A stretch of 64,000 bases of DNA from positions 1-64,000 of the forward strand of contig NZ_QVEX01000016.1 in the NCBI RefSeq assembly GCF_003434055.1, in the 5' to 3' direction. The notes beneath the pieces are model-generated. The model was not told where the DNA came from, did not search any database, and saw only the letters and a list, made by a program, of their open reading frames with translations. Shown here in pieces: positions 41,503-51,099 of this stretch. The stretch's first letter is position 1, and every line of letters starts with the position of its first letter. The position numbers were made by a program, and so were the translations under genes. This DNA comes from Enterocloster aldenensis (lineage in GTDB: Bacteria; Bacillota; Clostridia; Lachnospirales; Lachnospiraceae).

Positions 41503-42231
41503 TTAAACTAGACTGCCGTCCGTCCTGACCGTCACCACCTGCCACGGGATGAATTTGCCGCTGGCCTTAAGCGCGTTTTTTACAGCGGTTTCAATGCCGC
41601 CGCAGCATGGTACTTCCATGCGGACAATGGTGACATCTTTAATATCGTTAAGGCGGATGATTTCTGTCAGTTTTTCGGAATAGTCCGCCATATCCAGCTT
41701 TGGACACCCAATCAGGGTGACGCGTCCCGCGATGAAGTCATTGTGGAAGCTGCCATAGGCAAAAGCAGTGCAGTCAGCTGCTATGAGCAGCCGGGCATCC
41801 TGAAAGTAAGGCGCCTGTACAGGAACCAGCTTAATCTGGACCGGCCATTGGGACAGCCGGCTTTCCATGGAGGGGATGGGGGCTGCCTGGTGATAAGGCG
41901 CGGATTGGGTATCGGCCAGGGGTCTGGCAATGGACCTGGCCAGGGAACCTGGACATCCGCAGGGAGAGGGCTTAGTGCCCTCCTTTTTTGTTTTACCTGA
42001 CATGCGGGCTTTGACAGCGGCTTCATCATAGGCCGCTGCTTCTCTTTCTTCAAAGGTAATGGCTCCGGTGGGGCAGGTTGGAAGACAGTCCCCCAGTCCA
42101 TCGCAATAATCATCTTTTAACAGCACTGCCTTACCGTCCACCATGCCAATGGCGCCTTCGTGACAGGCAGCGGCACATGCGCCGCATCCGTTGCAGAGTT
42201 CTTCATTTATCTTAATGATTCTTCTTATCAT
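41503..42231 (-). CDS. Ferredoxin-type 4Fe-4S protein with extra C-terminal domain
   Basis: 242 residues. Residues 5-60 hold two iron-sulfur motifs: CNGCGACAAAC is complete, while the second, CDGLGDCLPTCP, has leucine where the second cysteine should be. Residues 85-130 form a P/S-rich linker with CGCPG. From about 130 on, a Rossmann-like domain (RLLIAADCTAFAYG, VTLIGCPKLD, VRMEVPCCGGIETAV) carries further conserved cysteines. Such proteins are common in Clostridia near redox genes; the partner is not evident here. GGAGGAG precedes the ATG. Confidence 0.78.
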   Translation of the reverse strand: MIRRIIKINEELCNGCGACAAACHEGAIGMVDGKAVLLKDDYCDGLGDCLPTCPTGAITFEEREAAAYDEAAVKARMSGKTKKEGTKPSPCGCPGSLARSIARPLADTQSAPYHQAAPIPSMESRLSQWPVQIKLVPVQAPYFQDARLLIAADCTAFAYGSFHNDFIAGRVTLIGCPKLDMADYSEKLTEIIRLNDIKDVTIVRMEVPCCGGIETAVKNALKASGKFIPWQVVTVRTDGSLV

Positions 42232-42447
42232 TTATATCTCCTCCTGAGGTTAGGGTGTGTTGATGGTATATTGATGTTTCTGTGATAAGTATACAGCAGG
42301 CAGATGGTATTGTATGTTGTCATGACAACGTAATTACAATTCGTTGCTGCCTGTGGGTATATGGGTTCCTATCTCGTCTTATATGTGACTTACATGTGGC
42401 CCCATACCATTACAAAAATCTTAATATTTATCTATTATCAATATTAA

Positions 42448-42464
42448 ATTATCGATAATCGATA
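42448..42464. promoter_or_regulatory. Candidate operator ATTATCGATAATCGATA
   Basis: ATTATCGATAAT (42448-42459) is a perfect 12-bp palindrome with an overlapping second ATCGAT half. About 20 bases before it TTAATATT/AATATTAA forms another dyad. It stands about 90 bp before the DUF2975/XRE/DUF4173 genes and may be where the XRE protein binds. The rest of 42232-42550 shows nothing else. Confidence 0.5.
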
Positions 42465-42550
42465 AAAATAGATTGAAAAATGGAAAAAACCGTGGTATGT
42501 TCTGGATAGAGGAATTTTAAGGAAAGCGATAAGGGAAAGGTGGATATGCA

Positions 42551-42997
42551 ATGGATAATCGGCTTGTACGGTTTACAAAATGGCTTCTGGACGCCATGTT
42601 TTATGGAGGATTGGTGATTACGCTGGGAATTCCTGTGATATTCCGGTATGTGGGAAGATATATACAATCCTTCAGGGTGCATTATATACCCCAGTGCGTG
42701 CTTTATATCGGTTCCGGGATCCTGGCCCTTATGATTGTGCGGGAGCTTAGACGGATGTTTGGAACCGTGCTGGAAGATAATGCATTTATAATGGAAAATG
42801 CAGATTCTTTAAAACGTATGGGGAAATTCAGTTTTTTCCTGGCTTTTCTCTCCCTTATCCGGCTGCCCCTTGCATCCACGCCCGCAACCGTGGTTGTTAT
42901 TATTGTGTTTTCCATTGCAGGTCTGTTCTGCTTTGTATTGTGCCAGGTGTTTGAACAGGCTGTGCGGTACAAAGAGGAAAATGACCTGACCATTTAG
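42551..42997 (+). CDS. DUF2975 family membrane protein
   Basis: 148 residues with four membrane helices (WLLDAMFYGGLVITLGI, YIGSGILALMIV, FFLAFLSLI, VVIIVFSIAGLFCFVL) and the loop VLEDNAFIMENADSLKRMGK, typical of DUF2975 proteins that are almost always encoded with a YozG-like XRE protein, as here 15 bases downstream. Function unknown. GGAAAGGTGG precedes the ATG. Confidence 0.82.
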   Translation: MDNRLVRFTKWLLDAMFYGGLVITLGIPVIFRYVGRYIQSFRVHYIPQCVLYIGSGILALMIVRELRRMFGTVLEDNAFIMENADSLKRMGKFSFFLAFLSLIRLPLASTPATVVVIIVFSIAGLFCFVLCQVFEQAVRYKEENDLTI

Positions 42998-43012
42998 GAA
43001 GGAAGGTATGGC

Positions 43013-43243
43013 ATGGGAATTGTGGTTAATCTGGATGTGATGATGGCCAGACGGAAAAAAGGCCTGAAGGAACTTGCCGCAGAGGTGGATATCACCATGG
43101 CAAACCTGTCCATCCTTAAGAATAATAAGGCAAAGGCAATCAGGTTCTCTACCCTGGAGGCAATCTGCAGGGCCCTGGACTGCCAGCCAGGCGATATATT
43201 GATTTATGAACCGGATGAGGATGGAGGGGATGGGGATGTATGA
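43013..43243 (+). CDS. Small XRE regulator (YozG-like)
   Basis: 76 residues, almost only a helix-turn-helix: MMARRKKGLKELAAEVDITM, ANLSILKNNKAKAIRFSTLE, CRALDCQPGDILIYEPDE. This is the YozG-type partner of DUF2975 membrane proteins. GAAGGAAGG precedes the ATG. Its end overlaps the start of the DUF4173 gene. Confidence 0.87.
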   Translation: MGIVVNLDVMMARRKKGLKELAAEVDITMANLSILKNNKAKAIRFSTLEAICRALDCQPGDILIYEPDEDGGDGDV

Positions 43244-44987
43244 CGATAGGAGACTGACGGGCGGATTGGGCGCTGATGGGCGGGACGAGGCCGTGGGGAA
43301 GGAAGAAGCAATGCAAAAGGAAACCGTGTACGAGGCCGTGGGGAAGGAAGAGGCAATGCAAAAGGAAGCCATGCCGGAGGAAACGGTGAGGGGAGAAGCT
43401 GCACGGAAAGAGATGGTGTTGGAAGAGATTGGGTCAGAAGAATCCGTGCCGGGAGAATCGCCATCGGAAAGAACAAAACAGAAAGAATCCATGAATAGAA
43501 TCCCGCCCCTGATGAATGAAGGGGCGGAAGGAAAGAGGGCAGAAAGCGTTTCCAGGAGGAATCATAAACTGGAAGCCATAAGCCGGGATTTTGGCTTCCT
43601 GGGAACATTAAGCATAGCCTATGGAGCGGCAGCCAGTTTCTGTCTGTATTATAACCCCCTGGGAATAACGGTCCCCCTCTTTGTGGCAGTGACATATGGG
43701 GTCATGTTCCTTGTTTTCAAACGTATGGGGACTGCGATTAAGAAGGGGTCCGTGTATCTTGCAGTCCTGTCATTTTTCATAGGGCTTTCCACGTGTTTTA
43801 CATCCAATATGACGGTTGGATATAATATGAACAGGCTTGCCCTGGTGCTTCTGTTCTGCATTTTCGTCCTGCATCAGTTCCATCAGGACAACCGATGGAA
43901 CATTGGTAAATATGTGGCTTCCATAGCCATATACCTGGCTCAGGCCATTGGGATGATATACTGTCCGTTTGTCCATGGAAGGCAATATATAAAGTCCATT
44001 AAGAGCAGGAAGTACAGGAACGTATTAAGGCTTTTGGCCGGTATGTGCGCGGCTGTTCCCGCCATGGTCATACTCTGCCTTTTATTGGGCAGCGCGGATA
44101 AGGTATTTCAGAACATGCTGGATGTGGTATTGAGGAAAATACTGGATCCTGTTACCATTTTCCTTGTACTGCTTCAGACCGGGGCATGGGCCCTGGCTAT
44201 GTATTGCCTTATATGCAGCGCATGGGCCGGGGATATCAGCGATGATACGGCTGACCGGCGCGTATGTTCCCCGTTTGCAGCAATCAGTTTCATGTCCATG
44301 ATTGCCATTATCTATGTGGTATTCTGCGCCATCCAGATTGTGTATCTGTTTATGGGGAAGGGAAGCCTGCCATGGGGGATGACGTATTCAGATTATGCAA
44401 GACAGGGGTTCTTCCAGCTGCTGTTCGTAGCGCTGCTCAACCTTGTCATGGTGCTTATGTGCCTGAAGTATTGTCAGGAAAATGTGCTGTTAAATGGAGT
44501 CCTTCTGGTAATCAGCATGTGCACCTATGTGATGATTGCATCAGCCATATATAGGATGCTTCTGTATGTGGGGCAGTATCATCTTACATTTTTAAGGGTA
44601 CTGGTGCTCTGGTTCCTGGCTATGATGGTAATACTGATGGCTGGTGTGGTGGCCCTTATATTTAATCATGGGTTTTTGCTGTTCAGGTATTGCCTGGTGA
44701 CGGTATCTGTATTCTATCTGGGGTTTGCCTGGATGAGGCCGGATTATGTAATTGCGAAATACAATGTGGAACACGGCACAGGTATTGATATGTTTGTATT
44801 GGATGATTTTTCCCTGCTTTCAGCGGATGCGGCCCCGGCGGTTTTAGGGATAGAGGATGCAGAAGCGAGAAACTATCTTCTCAATCTCTATGCCAGGCAG
44901 TATAATAGGGTGGACGGTGGTTCCATGAGCATCCGCACCTGTAATTTTTCGGCGCTGAAAGCCAGGAGCCTTTTAAACAATGACTGA
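43236..44987 (+). CDS. DUF4173/DUF4153-type membrane protein
   Basis: 583 residues from ATG 43236, chosen for GGAGGGG seven bases upstream; ATGs at 43206 and 43230 are in frame and possible. A very acidic 110-residue cytoplasmic start contains two copies of EAVGKEEAMQKE (about 48-bp repeat units near 43290 and 43342) and more K/E-rich pieces. Then about 12 membrane helices and a short end of about 95 residues with YVIAKYNVEHGTGIDMFVLD, as in DUF4173 proteins. It is the third gene of a small regulated membrane cluster. Function unknown. Confidence 0.75.
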   Translation: MYDDRRLTGGLGADGRDEAVGKEEAMQKETVYEAVGKEEAMQKEAMPEETVRGEAARKEMVLEEIGSEESVPGESPSERTKQKESMNRIPPLMNEGAEGKRAESVSRRNHKLEAISRDFGFLGTLSIAYGAAASFCLYYNPLGITVPLFVAVTYGVMFLVFKRMGTAIKKGSVYLAVLSFFIGLSTCFTSNMTVGYNMNRLALVLLFCIFVLHQFHQDNRWNIGKYVASIAIYLAQAIGMIYCPFVHGRQYIKSIKSRKYRNVLRLLAGMCAAVPAMVILCLLLGSADKVFQNMLDVVLRKILDPVTIFLVLLQTGAWALAMYCLICSAWAGDISDDTADRRVCSPFAAISFMSMIAIIYVVFCAIQIVYLFMGKGSLPWGMTYSDYARQGFFQLLFVALLNLVMVLMCLKYCQENVLLNGVLLVISMCTYVMIASAIYRMLLYVGQYHLTFLRVLVLWFLAMMVILMAGVVALIFNHGFLLFRYCLVTVSVFYLGFAWMRPDYVIAKYNVEHGTGIDMFVLDDFSLLSADAAPAVLGIEDAEARNYLLNLYARQYNRVDGGSMSIRTCNFSALKARSLLNND

Positions 44988-45016
44988 CAGACAGATAAAT
45001 AAAGGAGAAAGCGGAT

Positions 45017-45991
45017 ATGATTGAACTTCATGTACATCTGGACGGCTCGTTAAGGCCAAAAACAATATGGGAGTTGGCAGCCATACAGGATGGGCAGCAG
45101 CCGGCAGCTGATTTGGCAGGGCTGGGGACCTTGATGCAGGCGCCTGTGCCATGCAGCAGCCTGTCGGAGTACCTGTCGCGTTTTGCACTTCCCCTGAAAT
45201 ATCTCCAGACAGGCGCGGCACTGGAGCGGGTGGCGTTTGAGTTGACGGAGGACCTGGCCGGGGAGGGCGTGGGATATGCGGAAATCCGCTTTGCGCCGCA
45301 GCTTTCCACTGAACGGGGATTAAGCCAGATGGAGGTGACAGAGGCTGTGGCCGCAGGCGTTAAACGTGGGATGGCCGCATACCCCGGAATAAAGATCGGT
45401 CTTCTGCTCTGCTGTATGAGGGGCATTGATGACAGCACATACAGGGCCAATATGGAAACCCTGAAGATTGCGGCTGACTGTATGGAGGACGGGGAAAAGG
45501 GAAGGATTGTCTGCGGGGTGGATCTGGCAGGCGCTGAGGAAGTGTATGATACCGGATTATTCAGGAGCCTTTTTGAAGAAGCGGACCGGTATGGGTTAAA
45601 GCGGACCATCCATGCAGGCGAGGCCGCTGGCCCGGACAGTATGTGGAAGGCCCTTGAAATGGGTGCCCTCAGGATTGGCCATGGTATTGCGGCAATTCAG
45701 GATGAATCCCTTATTAAAGAACTGGTGACGCAAAAAACTGCGCTGGAAGTCTGTGTAACCAGTAATGTGCAGACAAAAGGGGTCCGGTCACTGGAAGAAC
45801 ACCCTGTTAAGAGACTTTATGATGCAGGCGTCCATGTGACCTTGAACACGGATAACAGGACAGTGTCAGGCACCACACTGTTAAAGGAAATAGACCTGGT
45901 AAAAAATACATTTGGCTTTACGGACGAAGACATAAAAAGGATGGAAGGATATGCGGCAGAGGCGGCATTTCTGGACACGGTGTCAGGGTGA
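45017..45991 (+). CDS. add: Adenosine deaminase
   Basis: 324 residues, near family length. It deaminates (deoxy)adenosine to (deoxy)inosine. Zinc and catalytic residues: ELHVHLDGS (HxH), HAGEAAGPDS (His and Glu), RIGHGIAA and NTDNRTVSGT with the zinc aspartate; N follows it where many enzymes have a second D, a variant common in Firmicutes. AAAGGAG precedes the ATG. It starts the nucleoside-salvage region, and its product is the substrate type of the hydrolase that follows. Confidence 0.93.
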   Translation: MIELHVHLDGSLRPKTIWELAAIQDGQQPAADLAGLGTLMQAPVPCSSLSEYLSRFALPLKYLQTGAALERVAFELTEDLAGEGVGYAEIRFAPQLSTERGLSQMEVTEAVAAGVKRGMAAYPGIKIGLLLCCMRGIDDSTYRANMETLKIAADCMEDGEKGRIVCGVDLAGAEEVYDTGLFRSLFEEADRYGLKRTIHAGEAAGPDSMWKALEMGALRIGHGIAAIQDESLIKELVTQKTALEVCVTSNVQTKGVRSLEEHPVKRLYDAGVHVTLNTDNRTVSGTTLLKEIDLVKNTFGFTDEDIKRMEGYAAEAAFLDTVSG

Positions 45992-46050
45992 GCATACAGA
46001 TGCAGTCCATATAGCAGGGACAGCGCTGTGATGGAGGGTGTACGGAATGG

Positions 46051-46080
46051 ACAGGGGCACGATGGTGTCCCTGTTTTTTT
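46051..46080 (+). terminator. add terminator
   Basis: ACAGGGGCAC, loop GATG, GTGTCCCTGT, then seven T. Confidence 0.88.
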
Positions 46081-46301
46081 GAACTTTTTTTCATAGCAAA
46101 GGACATGTGTCCTTTACTCCCGGGGTAAGTATGTTTATAATGCAAATTACAAGAAGAGTATTAAAAATAAGATATACTTATAAATAAATATACAAACTGC
46201 TTATTTATTTGTAAATGAATAAAAAAAACTAGTGAAAGTTACCAGGGCGCAGGGTAAATGGGCATAAACTGCAGACATGCGTCCGAAGAAGGGGGAAACC
46301 A
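46081..46301. other. A/T-rich upstream region of the nucleoside operon
   Basis: It contains ATAAATAA (46180-46187) and TTATTTAT (46201-46208) as an inverted pair around TATACAAACTGC, and possible -10 boxes, but no clear consensus promoter. No riboswitch fold is recognised. GAAGGGGG precedes the next start. Confidence 0.45.
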
Positions 46302-47195
46302 ATGGATAAGGTCAGGGTTTTAATTGACACGGACCTGGGAGATGATGTGGATGATGCCGCGGCATTCATGCTGGCCCTCTCCTGGGGAGCCATAGAGATA
46401 GCCGGAGTGACAACTGTGTTTAAAGATACAAAAAAGCGTGCGGGGATGGTAAAGGATCTGCTGGCGCTTTATGGCAGGGATGATATTCCGGTATGCGCCG
46501 GATATGGGAATCCAATCGTGGGGGACAGCAGGACTGGGTTTGAAGAGCCAATCCAATACGGGCTGCTCAAGGGACGTGTGGAGCCGGAAGAGCACTCAAT
46601 GGTACATGCGGAAGATTTTATCATCCAAAAAGTAAAAGAAGACAGGAATCTGATCATCCTGGCCATGGGAGCCATGACCAACCTGGCCATGGCATTCTTA
46701 AAGGAACCAGCGCTGATGCGTGAGGTACGGATTATCGGAATGGGCGGCACTTTTTTGAACTCCAGTCCGGAGTGGAACATACTCTGCGACCCGGAGGCGG
46801 CGTCCATTGTCATGGAACGGTCGGGCCGGCTTATAATGATGGGGCTGGATGTGACCAAATTCCTGAGAATGGATGAAAAGCGGCTGAAGGCATGGAAGGA
46901 CAGGAAGGATAAAAGAATGGATTATTTCCTGGAAGGGGTCAGGCTGTTTCAGGAAGCCACCGGATACCCGGTTACATTTCACGATGTACTGTTGGTGGCA
47001 TACCTGATTGACCGCCGGGTGGTAACGCTGAAAAAGGGGCATTTTGCAGTGGAGCTTTCCGGCAGGCTGACCAGGGGGACCATGGTGGACATGACCAATT
47101 ATTATGAAATCAACCCGGAAGTGGATACGGATTTCCAGTTCGCCCAGTCCGTGGACCTGGAACGGTTTTACCGTATTGTAGACACATATTTTTAG
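46302..47195 (+). CDS. Nucleoside hydrolase (inosine-uridine type)
   Basis: 297 residues. It splits the glycosidic bond of nucleosides. The calcium-site motif is LIDTDLGDDVDDAAAF at the N-terminus (D-x-D-x-x-x-D-D). Further sites are ILAMGAMTNLAMA, the conserved EWNILCDPEAASIV and the late FHDVLLVAYL with histidine and aspartate. It stands first in an operon with a nucleoside importer. The exact base preference cannot be read. Confidence 0.9.
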   Translation: MDKVRVLIDTDLGDDVDDAAAFMLALSWGAIEIAGVTTVFKDTKKRAGMVKDLLALYGRDDIPVCAGYGNPIVGDSRTGFEEPIQYGLLKGRVEPEEHSMVHAEDFIIQKVKEDRNLIILAMGAMTNLAMAFLKEPALMREVRIIGMGGTFLNSSPEWNILCDPEAASIVMERSGRLIMMGLDVTKFLRMDEKRLKAWKDRKDKRMDYFLEGVRLFQEATGYPVTFHDVLLVAYLIDRRVVTLKKGHFAVELSGRLTRGTMVDMTNYYEINPEVDTDFQFAQSVDLERFYRIVDTYF

Positions 47196-47302
47196 GGCGC
47201 GCCTGGACATGTTTCAGACAGATGTGCGTCCTGCCTAATGGGAGATTTACAGCCGAAACGGCCTGTGATAAATAATGAAAGAACGAATGGAGGATTTTAA
47301 TT

Positions 47303-48490
47303 ATGAAGAAACTGACAGCAGGATTCCTTGCAGTGTGTATGGCAGCCGGCCTGATGACCGGATGTGGGGCGCCGGAGCCGGAGGATGAAGGGACAACCGT
47401 AAAGACAGAGGCTGCCAAGGCGGTATCCGGGGATACCTTAAAGGCAGAGGAGGAAGGGACCGCGGACACAAGCGGCAGCGTGGATGGCGGGACCGTATCC
47501 CCCCAGGATTATAAAGTGGGTCTGATGATTCCGGGCAACCTGGGGGACAAATCCTTTTTTGACGCTTCTTTCCGCTCCATTGAGCCAATCAAGGAGCAGC
47601 TGGGCGTGGATGTGGATTACGTTGAGGCTGGTGTGGATACTTCCAAATATTATCCGGCTCTTGTGGATATGTGCGAAAAAGGATACGACCTGATTCTCAC
47701 CATTTCCAGCAACAATGACGATGCCCTTGTACAGGTGGCGGAGGAGTATCCGGACCAGAAGTTCATCAACCTGGATGATGAGATGGCGGAACCGCCGGCC
47801 AATGTGTATATCATGGGTACAAAAAACAATGAGATGAGCTTCCTGGCAGGAGCAGCCGGAGCGCTAAAGGCCGGTGAACTGGGCGAGGACAAGATTGGAT
47901 TTGTGGGCGGCATGGATATCCCTGGAATCAATGAGTTCCTGGTGGGATACATCGAAGGCGCCCAGGCAGTGAACCCCGATATCAAGGTGGCGACCTCTTA
48001 TGTGGGCAGCTTTACCGACACTGCAAAGGGCAAGGAAAATGCCCTCCTCCTTTATAACTCCGGTTTATCCGTTATCTTTGCGGCAGCCGGTCAGTCCGGC
48101 CTTGGCGTAATTGATGCGGCAGTGGCCCAGGGCAAGTTTGTAATCGGCGTTGACTCTGACCAGGCAGAAGCCTTAAAGGATTCCAAACCGGAGATGGCTA
48201 ATGTGGTAATCACCTCAGCCATCAAGAACATTCCTGAAAATGCCGTCAAGGCAGTGGACAGGGCCATGAAGGGTGAGATACCTTACGGCACCAGGGAAGT
48301 ATTTGGTATTGCAGAGGGCGCGGTAGGTATTGCGGAAAATGAATTTTATGAAAAGCTTCTCAGCGAAGAGGATAGGAAACAGGTGGAGGAGCTGAAGGGA
48401 CAGGTAGTGGCAGGAGAAGTGGAGATGACCCCCACCACCGGCATTACCACGGACAAGGTAAATGAAATCCGCGAGGCAGTACGCCCATAA
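47303..48490 (+). CDS. BMP family nucleoside-binding lipoprotein
   Basis: 395 residues. Lipobox MTGC (Cys 21), an acidic T/E/G linker to about residue 70, then a basic-membrane-protein (PnrA/TmpC) fold: KVGLMIPGNLGDKSFFDASF, ILTISSNNDDALVQVAEEYP, FIGFVGGMDIPG-like motif and FAAAGQSGLGVIDAA, GVDSDQ. These receptors bind purine or pyrimidine nucleosides. GGAGG precedes the ATG. Partner of the ATPase and two permeases downstream. Confidence 0.92.
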   Translation: MKKLTAGFLAVCMAAGLMTGCGAPEPEDEGTTVKTEAAKAVSGDTLKAEEEGTADTSGSVDGGTVSPQDYKVGLMIPGNLGDKSFFDASFRSIEPIKEQLGVDVDYVEAGVDTSKYYPALVDMCEKGYDLILTISSNNDDALVQVAEEYPDQKFINLDDEMAEPPANVYIMGTKNNEMSFLAGAAGALKAGELGEDKIGFVGGMDIPGINEFLVGYIEGAQAVNPDIKVATSYVGSFTDTAKGKENALLLYNSGLSVIFAAAGQSGLGVIDAAVAQGKFVIGVDSDQAEALKDSKPEMANVVITSAIKNIPENAVKAVDRAMKGEIPYGTREVFGIAEGAVGIAENEFYEKLLSEEDRKQVEELKGQVVAGEVEMTPTTGITTDKVNEIREAVRP

Positions 48491-48508
48491 TATAGGGGAG
48501 GTATAGGG

Positions 48509-50059
48509 ATGCAAGACTATATTTTGGAGATGAAGGACATTTCAAAAATTTACGGCAATGGAATTGCTGCCAATAAGGATGTGGACTTCAATCTGAAAAA
48601 GGGGGAAATCCATGCGCTGGTAGGAGAAAACGGCGCCGGGAAATCCACCTTGATGAAAGTGCTGTTCGGAATGGAACCGCCGTCCTCAGGAGAAATCATC
48701 CTGCGGGGGGAGAACGTGAAGTTCTCCTCCTCCAAGGATGCCATTGCCCACGGAATCGGGATGGTCCACCAGCATTTCATGCTGGTGGAATCTTTTACGG
48801 CGGCACAGAACATCATCCTTGGCATGGAGCCGAAGAAAGGGCTGTTTGTAAGCGAGGAAGAAGCAGTGCGCTTCACAAAGGAACTGAGCAGCAAATATAA
48901 CCTGGAAGTGGAGGCAAAAGCCGTTACAAGAACCCTCCCCGTGGGTGTGAAACAGAAAATTGAAATATTGAAGGCGCTGGCAAGGGGGGCTGAAATCCTG
49001 ATTCTGGACGAACCCACGGCCGTACTGGCGCCCCAGGAAACAGACCAGCTGTTTGAGGAGCTGATTCATCTGAAGGAACAGGGACATACCATTGTGTTCA
49101 TTTCCCACAAAATCCCTGAAATCAAGAGGATATCGGACCGCATCACCGTCATGAGGGCGGGCTGCTTCGTGGGCTGCTGTGAGACAAAGGATGTGACGGA
49201 AAAGGAAATCTCCAGCATGATCATGGGATGCGAGATGGACACATCCATTGAGAAGAGCCAGCCAAAGGCAGGGGATATTAAGATTGAGGTAGAACATGTT
49301 TCCTACACGGACAGGAATAAGGTACAGATCCTTAAGGACTTAAACTTCGGGGTCAGGGGCGGCATGATATTCGGCATAGCCGGTGTCCAGGGCAACGGAC
49401 AGGTGGAGCTGGTTGACCTGATGACCAAAAAGAGGGGGCTGAAGCAGGGGGATATCCGGCTGAACGGGAAATCCGTTGCCAGGCTGAGCCTTCAGGAAAT
49501 CCGCGGGATGCAGTTCGGTTATGTGCCCGAGGACCGGATGGACCAGGGAATCGCTGGCCAGGAATCCATAGCTGAGAACATGGTTTCCAACCGGTATGCC
49601 AGCCGGGAATTCTGCAGGGGCGGACTGCTGGATTATAAAAAAATAGATACATTTGCAGATGAAAACATCCGTTCCTATGAGATACGCTGTTTTGGCAACA
49701 GCCAGAATGTGGGGATGCTTTCCGGCGGAAACATGCAGAAGGTGGTGGTTGCCAGGGAATGCAGCCATGATCCCAAAGTCCTGATTGCGGAACAGCCCAC
49801 CAGAGGCGTGGATATAGGGGCAGCCCATATCATCCACAAGAAAATCATGGAGTTAAGGGATAATGGGTGTGCGGTCCTCCTTATATCCGCTGATTTAAGC
49901 GAAGCCCTGAAACTGTCTGATGTGATTGCAGTTATGTATGAAGGGGAAATTGTAGCTTATTTTGACAATACCGAAGGACTGAACGAGGAAAAACTGGGGC
50001 TTTACATGCTGGGGCTTGAAAGGCATGGCGAGGAACAGATAAGGAGGGCCAGGGGATGA
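48509..50059 (+). CDS. Nucleoside ABC importer ATPase (NupO/YufO type)
   Basis: 516 residues with two ATP-binding domains. The first has GENGAGKSTLMKVLFG, VHQHFMLVESFTAAQNI (typical of this family), LPVGVKQKIEILKAL and ILILDEPTAVLAP. The second has a degenerate Walker A, GVQGNGQVEL, then GYVPEDRMDQGIAG, MLSGGNMQKVVVARE and VLIAEQPTRGVD. One intact and one weak site is usual here. GGGGAGGT precedes the ATG; the stop overlaps the first permease. Confidence 0.94.
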   Translation: MQDYILEMKDISKIYGNGIAANKDVDFNLKKGEIHALVGENGAGKSTLMKVLFGMEPPSSGEIILRGENVKFSSSKDAIAHGIGMVHQHFMLVESFTAAQNIILGMEPKKGLFVSEEEAVRFTKELSSKYNLEVEAKAVTRTLPVGVKQKIEILKALARGAEILILDEPTAVLAPQETDQLFEELIHLKEQGHTIVFISHKIPEIKRISDRITVMRAGCFVGCCETKDVTEKEISSMIMGCEMDTSIEKSQPKAGDIKIEVEHVSYTDRNKVQILKDLNFGVRGGMIFGIAGVQGNGQVELVDLMTKKRGLKQGDIRLNGKSVARLSLQEIRGMQFGYVPEDRMDQGIAGQESIAENMVSNRYASREFCRGGLLDYKKIDTFADENIRSYEIRCFGNSQNVGMLSGGNMQKVVVARECSHDPKVLIAEQPTRGVDIGAAHIIHKKIMELRDNGCAVLLISADLSEALKLSDVIAVMYEGEIVAYFDNTEGLNEEKLGLYMLGLERHGEEQIRRARG

Positions 50060-51099
50060 GCAGGGAACAGTCATTTAACATCATAAGAACCGTGGTTTCC
50101 ATGGGTGTTGCCATAGCTGTGGCGTTTATCATCATCCTGCTGGTCAGCGACCAGCCCGTGGAATCCATCCGCATATTCCTTCTGGCCCCGCTGTCCTCCA
50201 AGCGTTATCTGGGCAACATTGTGGAGACGGCAGTGCCCCTGATCTTTTCCGGGCTTTCCATGGCCCTGATGTTCAAGGCCAGCCTGTTTAACCTTGGCGG
50301 CGAAGGCATTTTCTTCATCTCAGGCATCACCGGTTCCATCCTGGCCATATGGCTGAAAATGCCTCCTGTCATATTCCCGGCTGTCTGCATTGCGGTGGGC
50401 GCTGTGACAGGAATGGTCATCATGCTGGTACCCGGGGTCCTGAAGGCAAAGTACGGGGCCAATGAGATGGTAACGTCCCTGATGATGAACAACATCCTGC
50501 TGGGAGTCGGCCTTTATCTTTTGAATAATATGATGCGGGACCCCAAGGTAGCATCCCTGGTGTCATACAAATACAGGAAAAATGCACTGCTTGCCAACCT
50601 GGTACCCGGCACCAGGATCCATGTGGGATTCCTGATTGCGCTGGCATGTGCGGTGCTTGTTTATATATTCATGTTCAAGAGCAAATGGGGATATGAAATC
50701 AGGATGACGGGAAACAATGCTAAGTTTGCCAGCTATTCCGGCATCAACGTGACAAGGGTAATCATCATCGTGCATGTGGTGGCAGGGGCCGTGGCAGGGG
50801 CCGGAGGCCTGATTGAGTGTATCGGCATGCATAAAAGGTTTGAGTGGACCGCGCTGCCCGGATATGGCTTTGACGGCGCCATGATAGCCATGCTGGCAGG
50901 TAACCATCCCATAGGTGTGATCGGGGCAGCCTTTTTTGTAAGCTATCTCAGGATCGGCGCCGACCTGGTGAACCGTTCATCGGATATTCCCACGGAAATG
51001 ATTGCCATATTACAGAGTATCATCATCCTGCTGATTTCTGCGGAGCGTTTCCTGCATAAGTACAGGCAGAACTGGATAGAGAAGGAGGCCAAGGCATGA
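50056..51099 (+). CDS. Nucleoside ABC importer permease (YufP type)
   Basis: 347 residues, about nine membrane helices. Family motifs: GLSMALMFKASLFNLGGEGIF, GANEMVTSLMMNNILL, RMTGNNAKFASYSGINV (coupling loop) and GYGFDGAMIAMLAGNHPIG. Starts in the ATPase stop (ATGA) and ends in the next permease start. Confidence 0.93.
   Translation: MSREQSFNIIRTVVSMGVAIAVAFIIILLVSDQPVESIRIFLLAPLSSKRYLGNIVETAVPLIFSGLSMALMFKASLFNLGGEGIFFISGITGSILAIWLKMPPVIFPAVCIAVGAVTGMVIMLVPGVLKAKYGANEMVTSLMMNNILLGVGLYLLNNMMRDPKVASLVSYKYRKNALLANLVPGTRIHVGFLIALACAVLVYIFMFKSKWGYEIRMTGNNAKFASYSGINVTRVIIIVHVVAGAVAGAGGLIECIGMHKRFEWTALPGYGFDGAMIAMLAGNHPIGVIGAAFFVSYLRIGADLVNRSSDIPTEMIAILQSIIILLISAERFLHKYRQNWIEKEAKA

Noticed and set aside
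46081..46301. Possible purine riboswitch before the nucleoside operon
   Set aside because: The conserved purine-aptamer core and paired loops are not visible; the region is simply A/T-rich.
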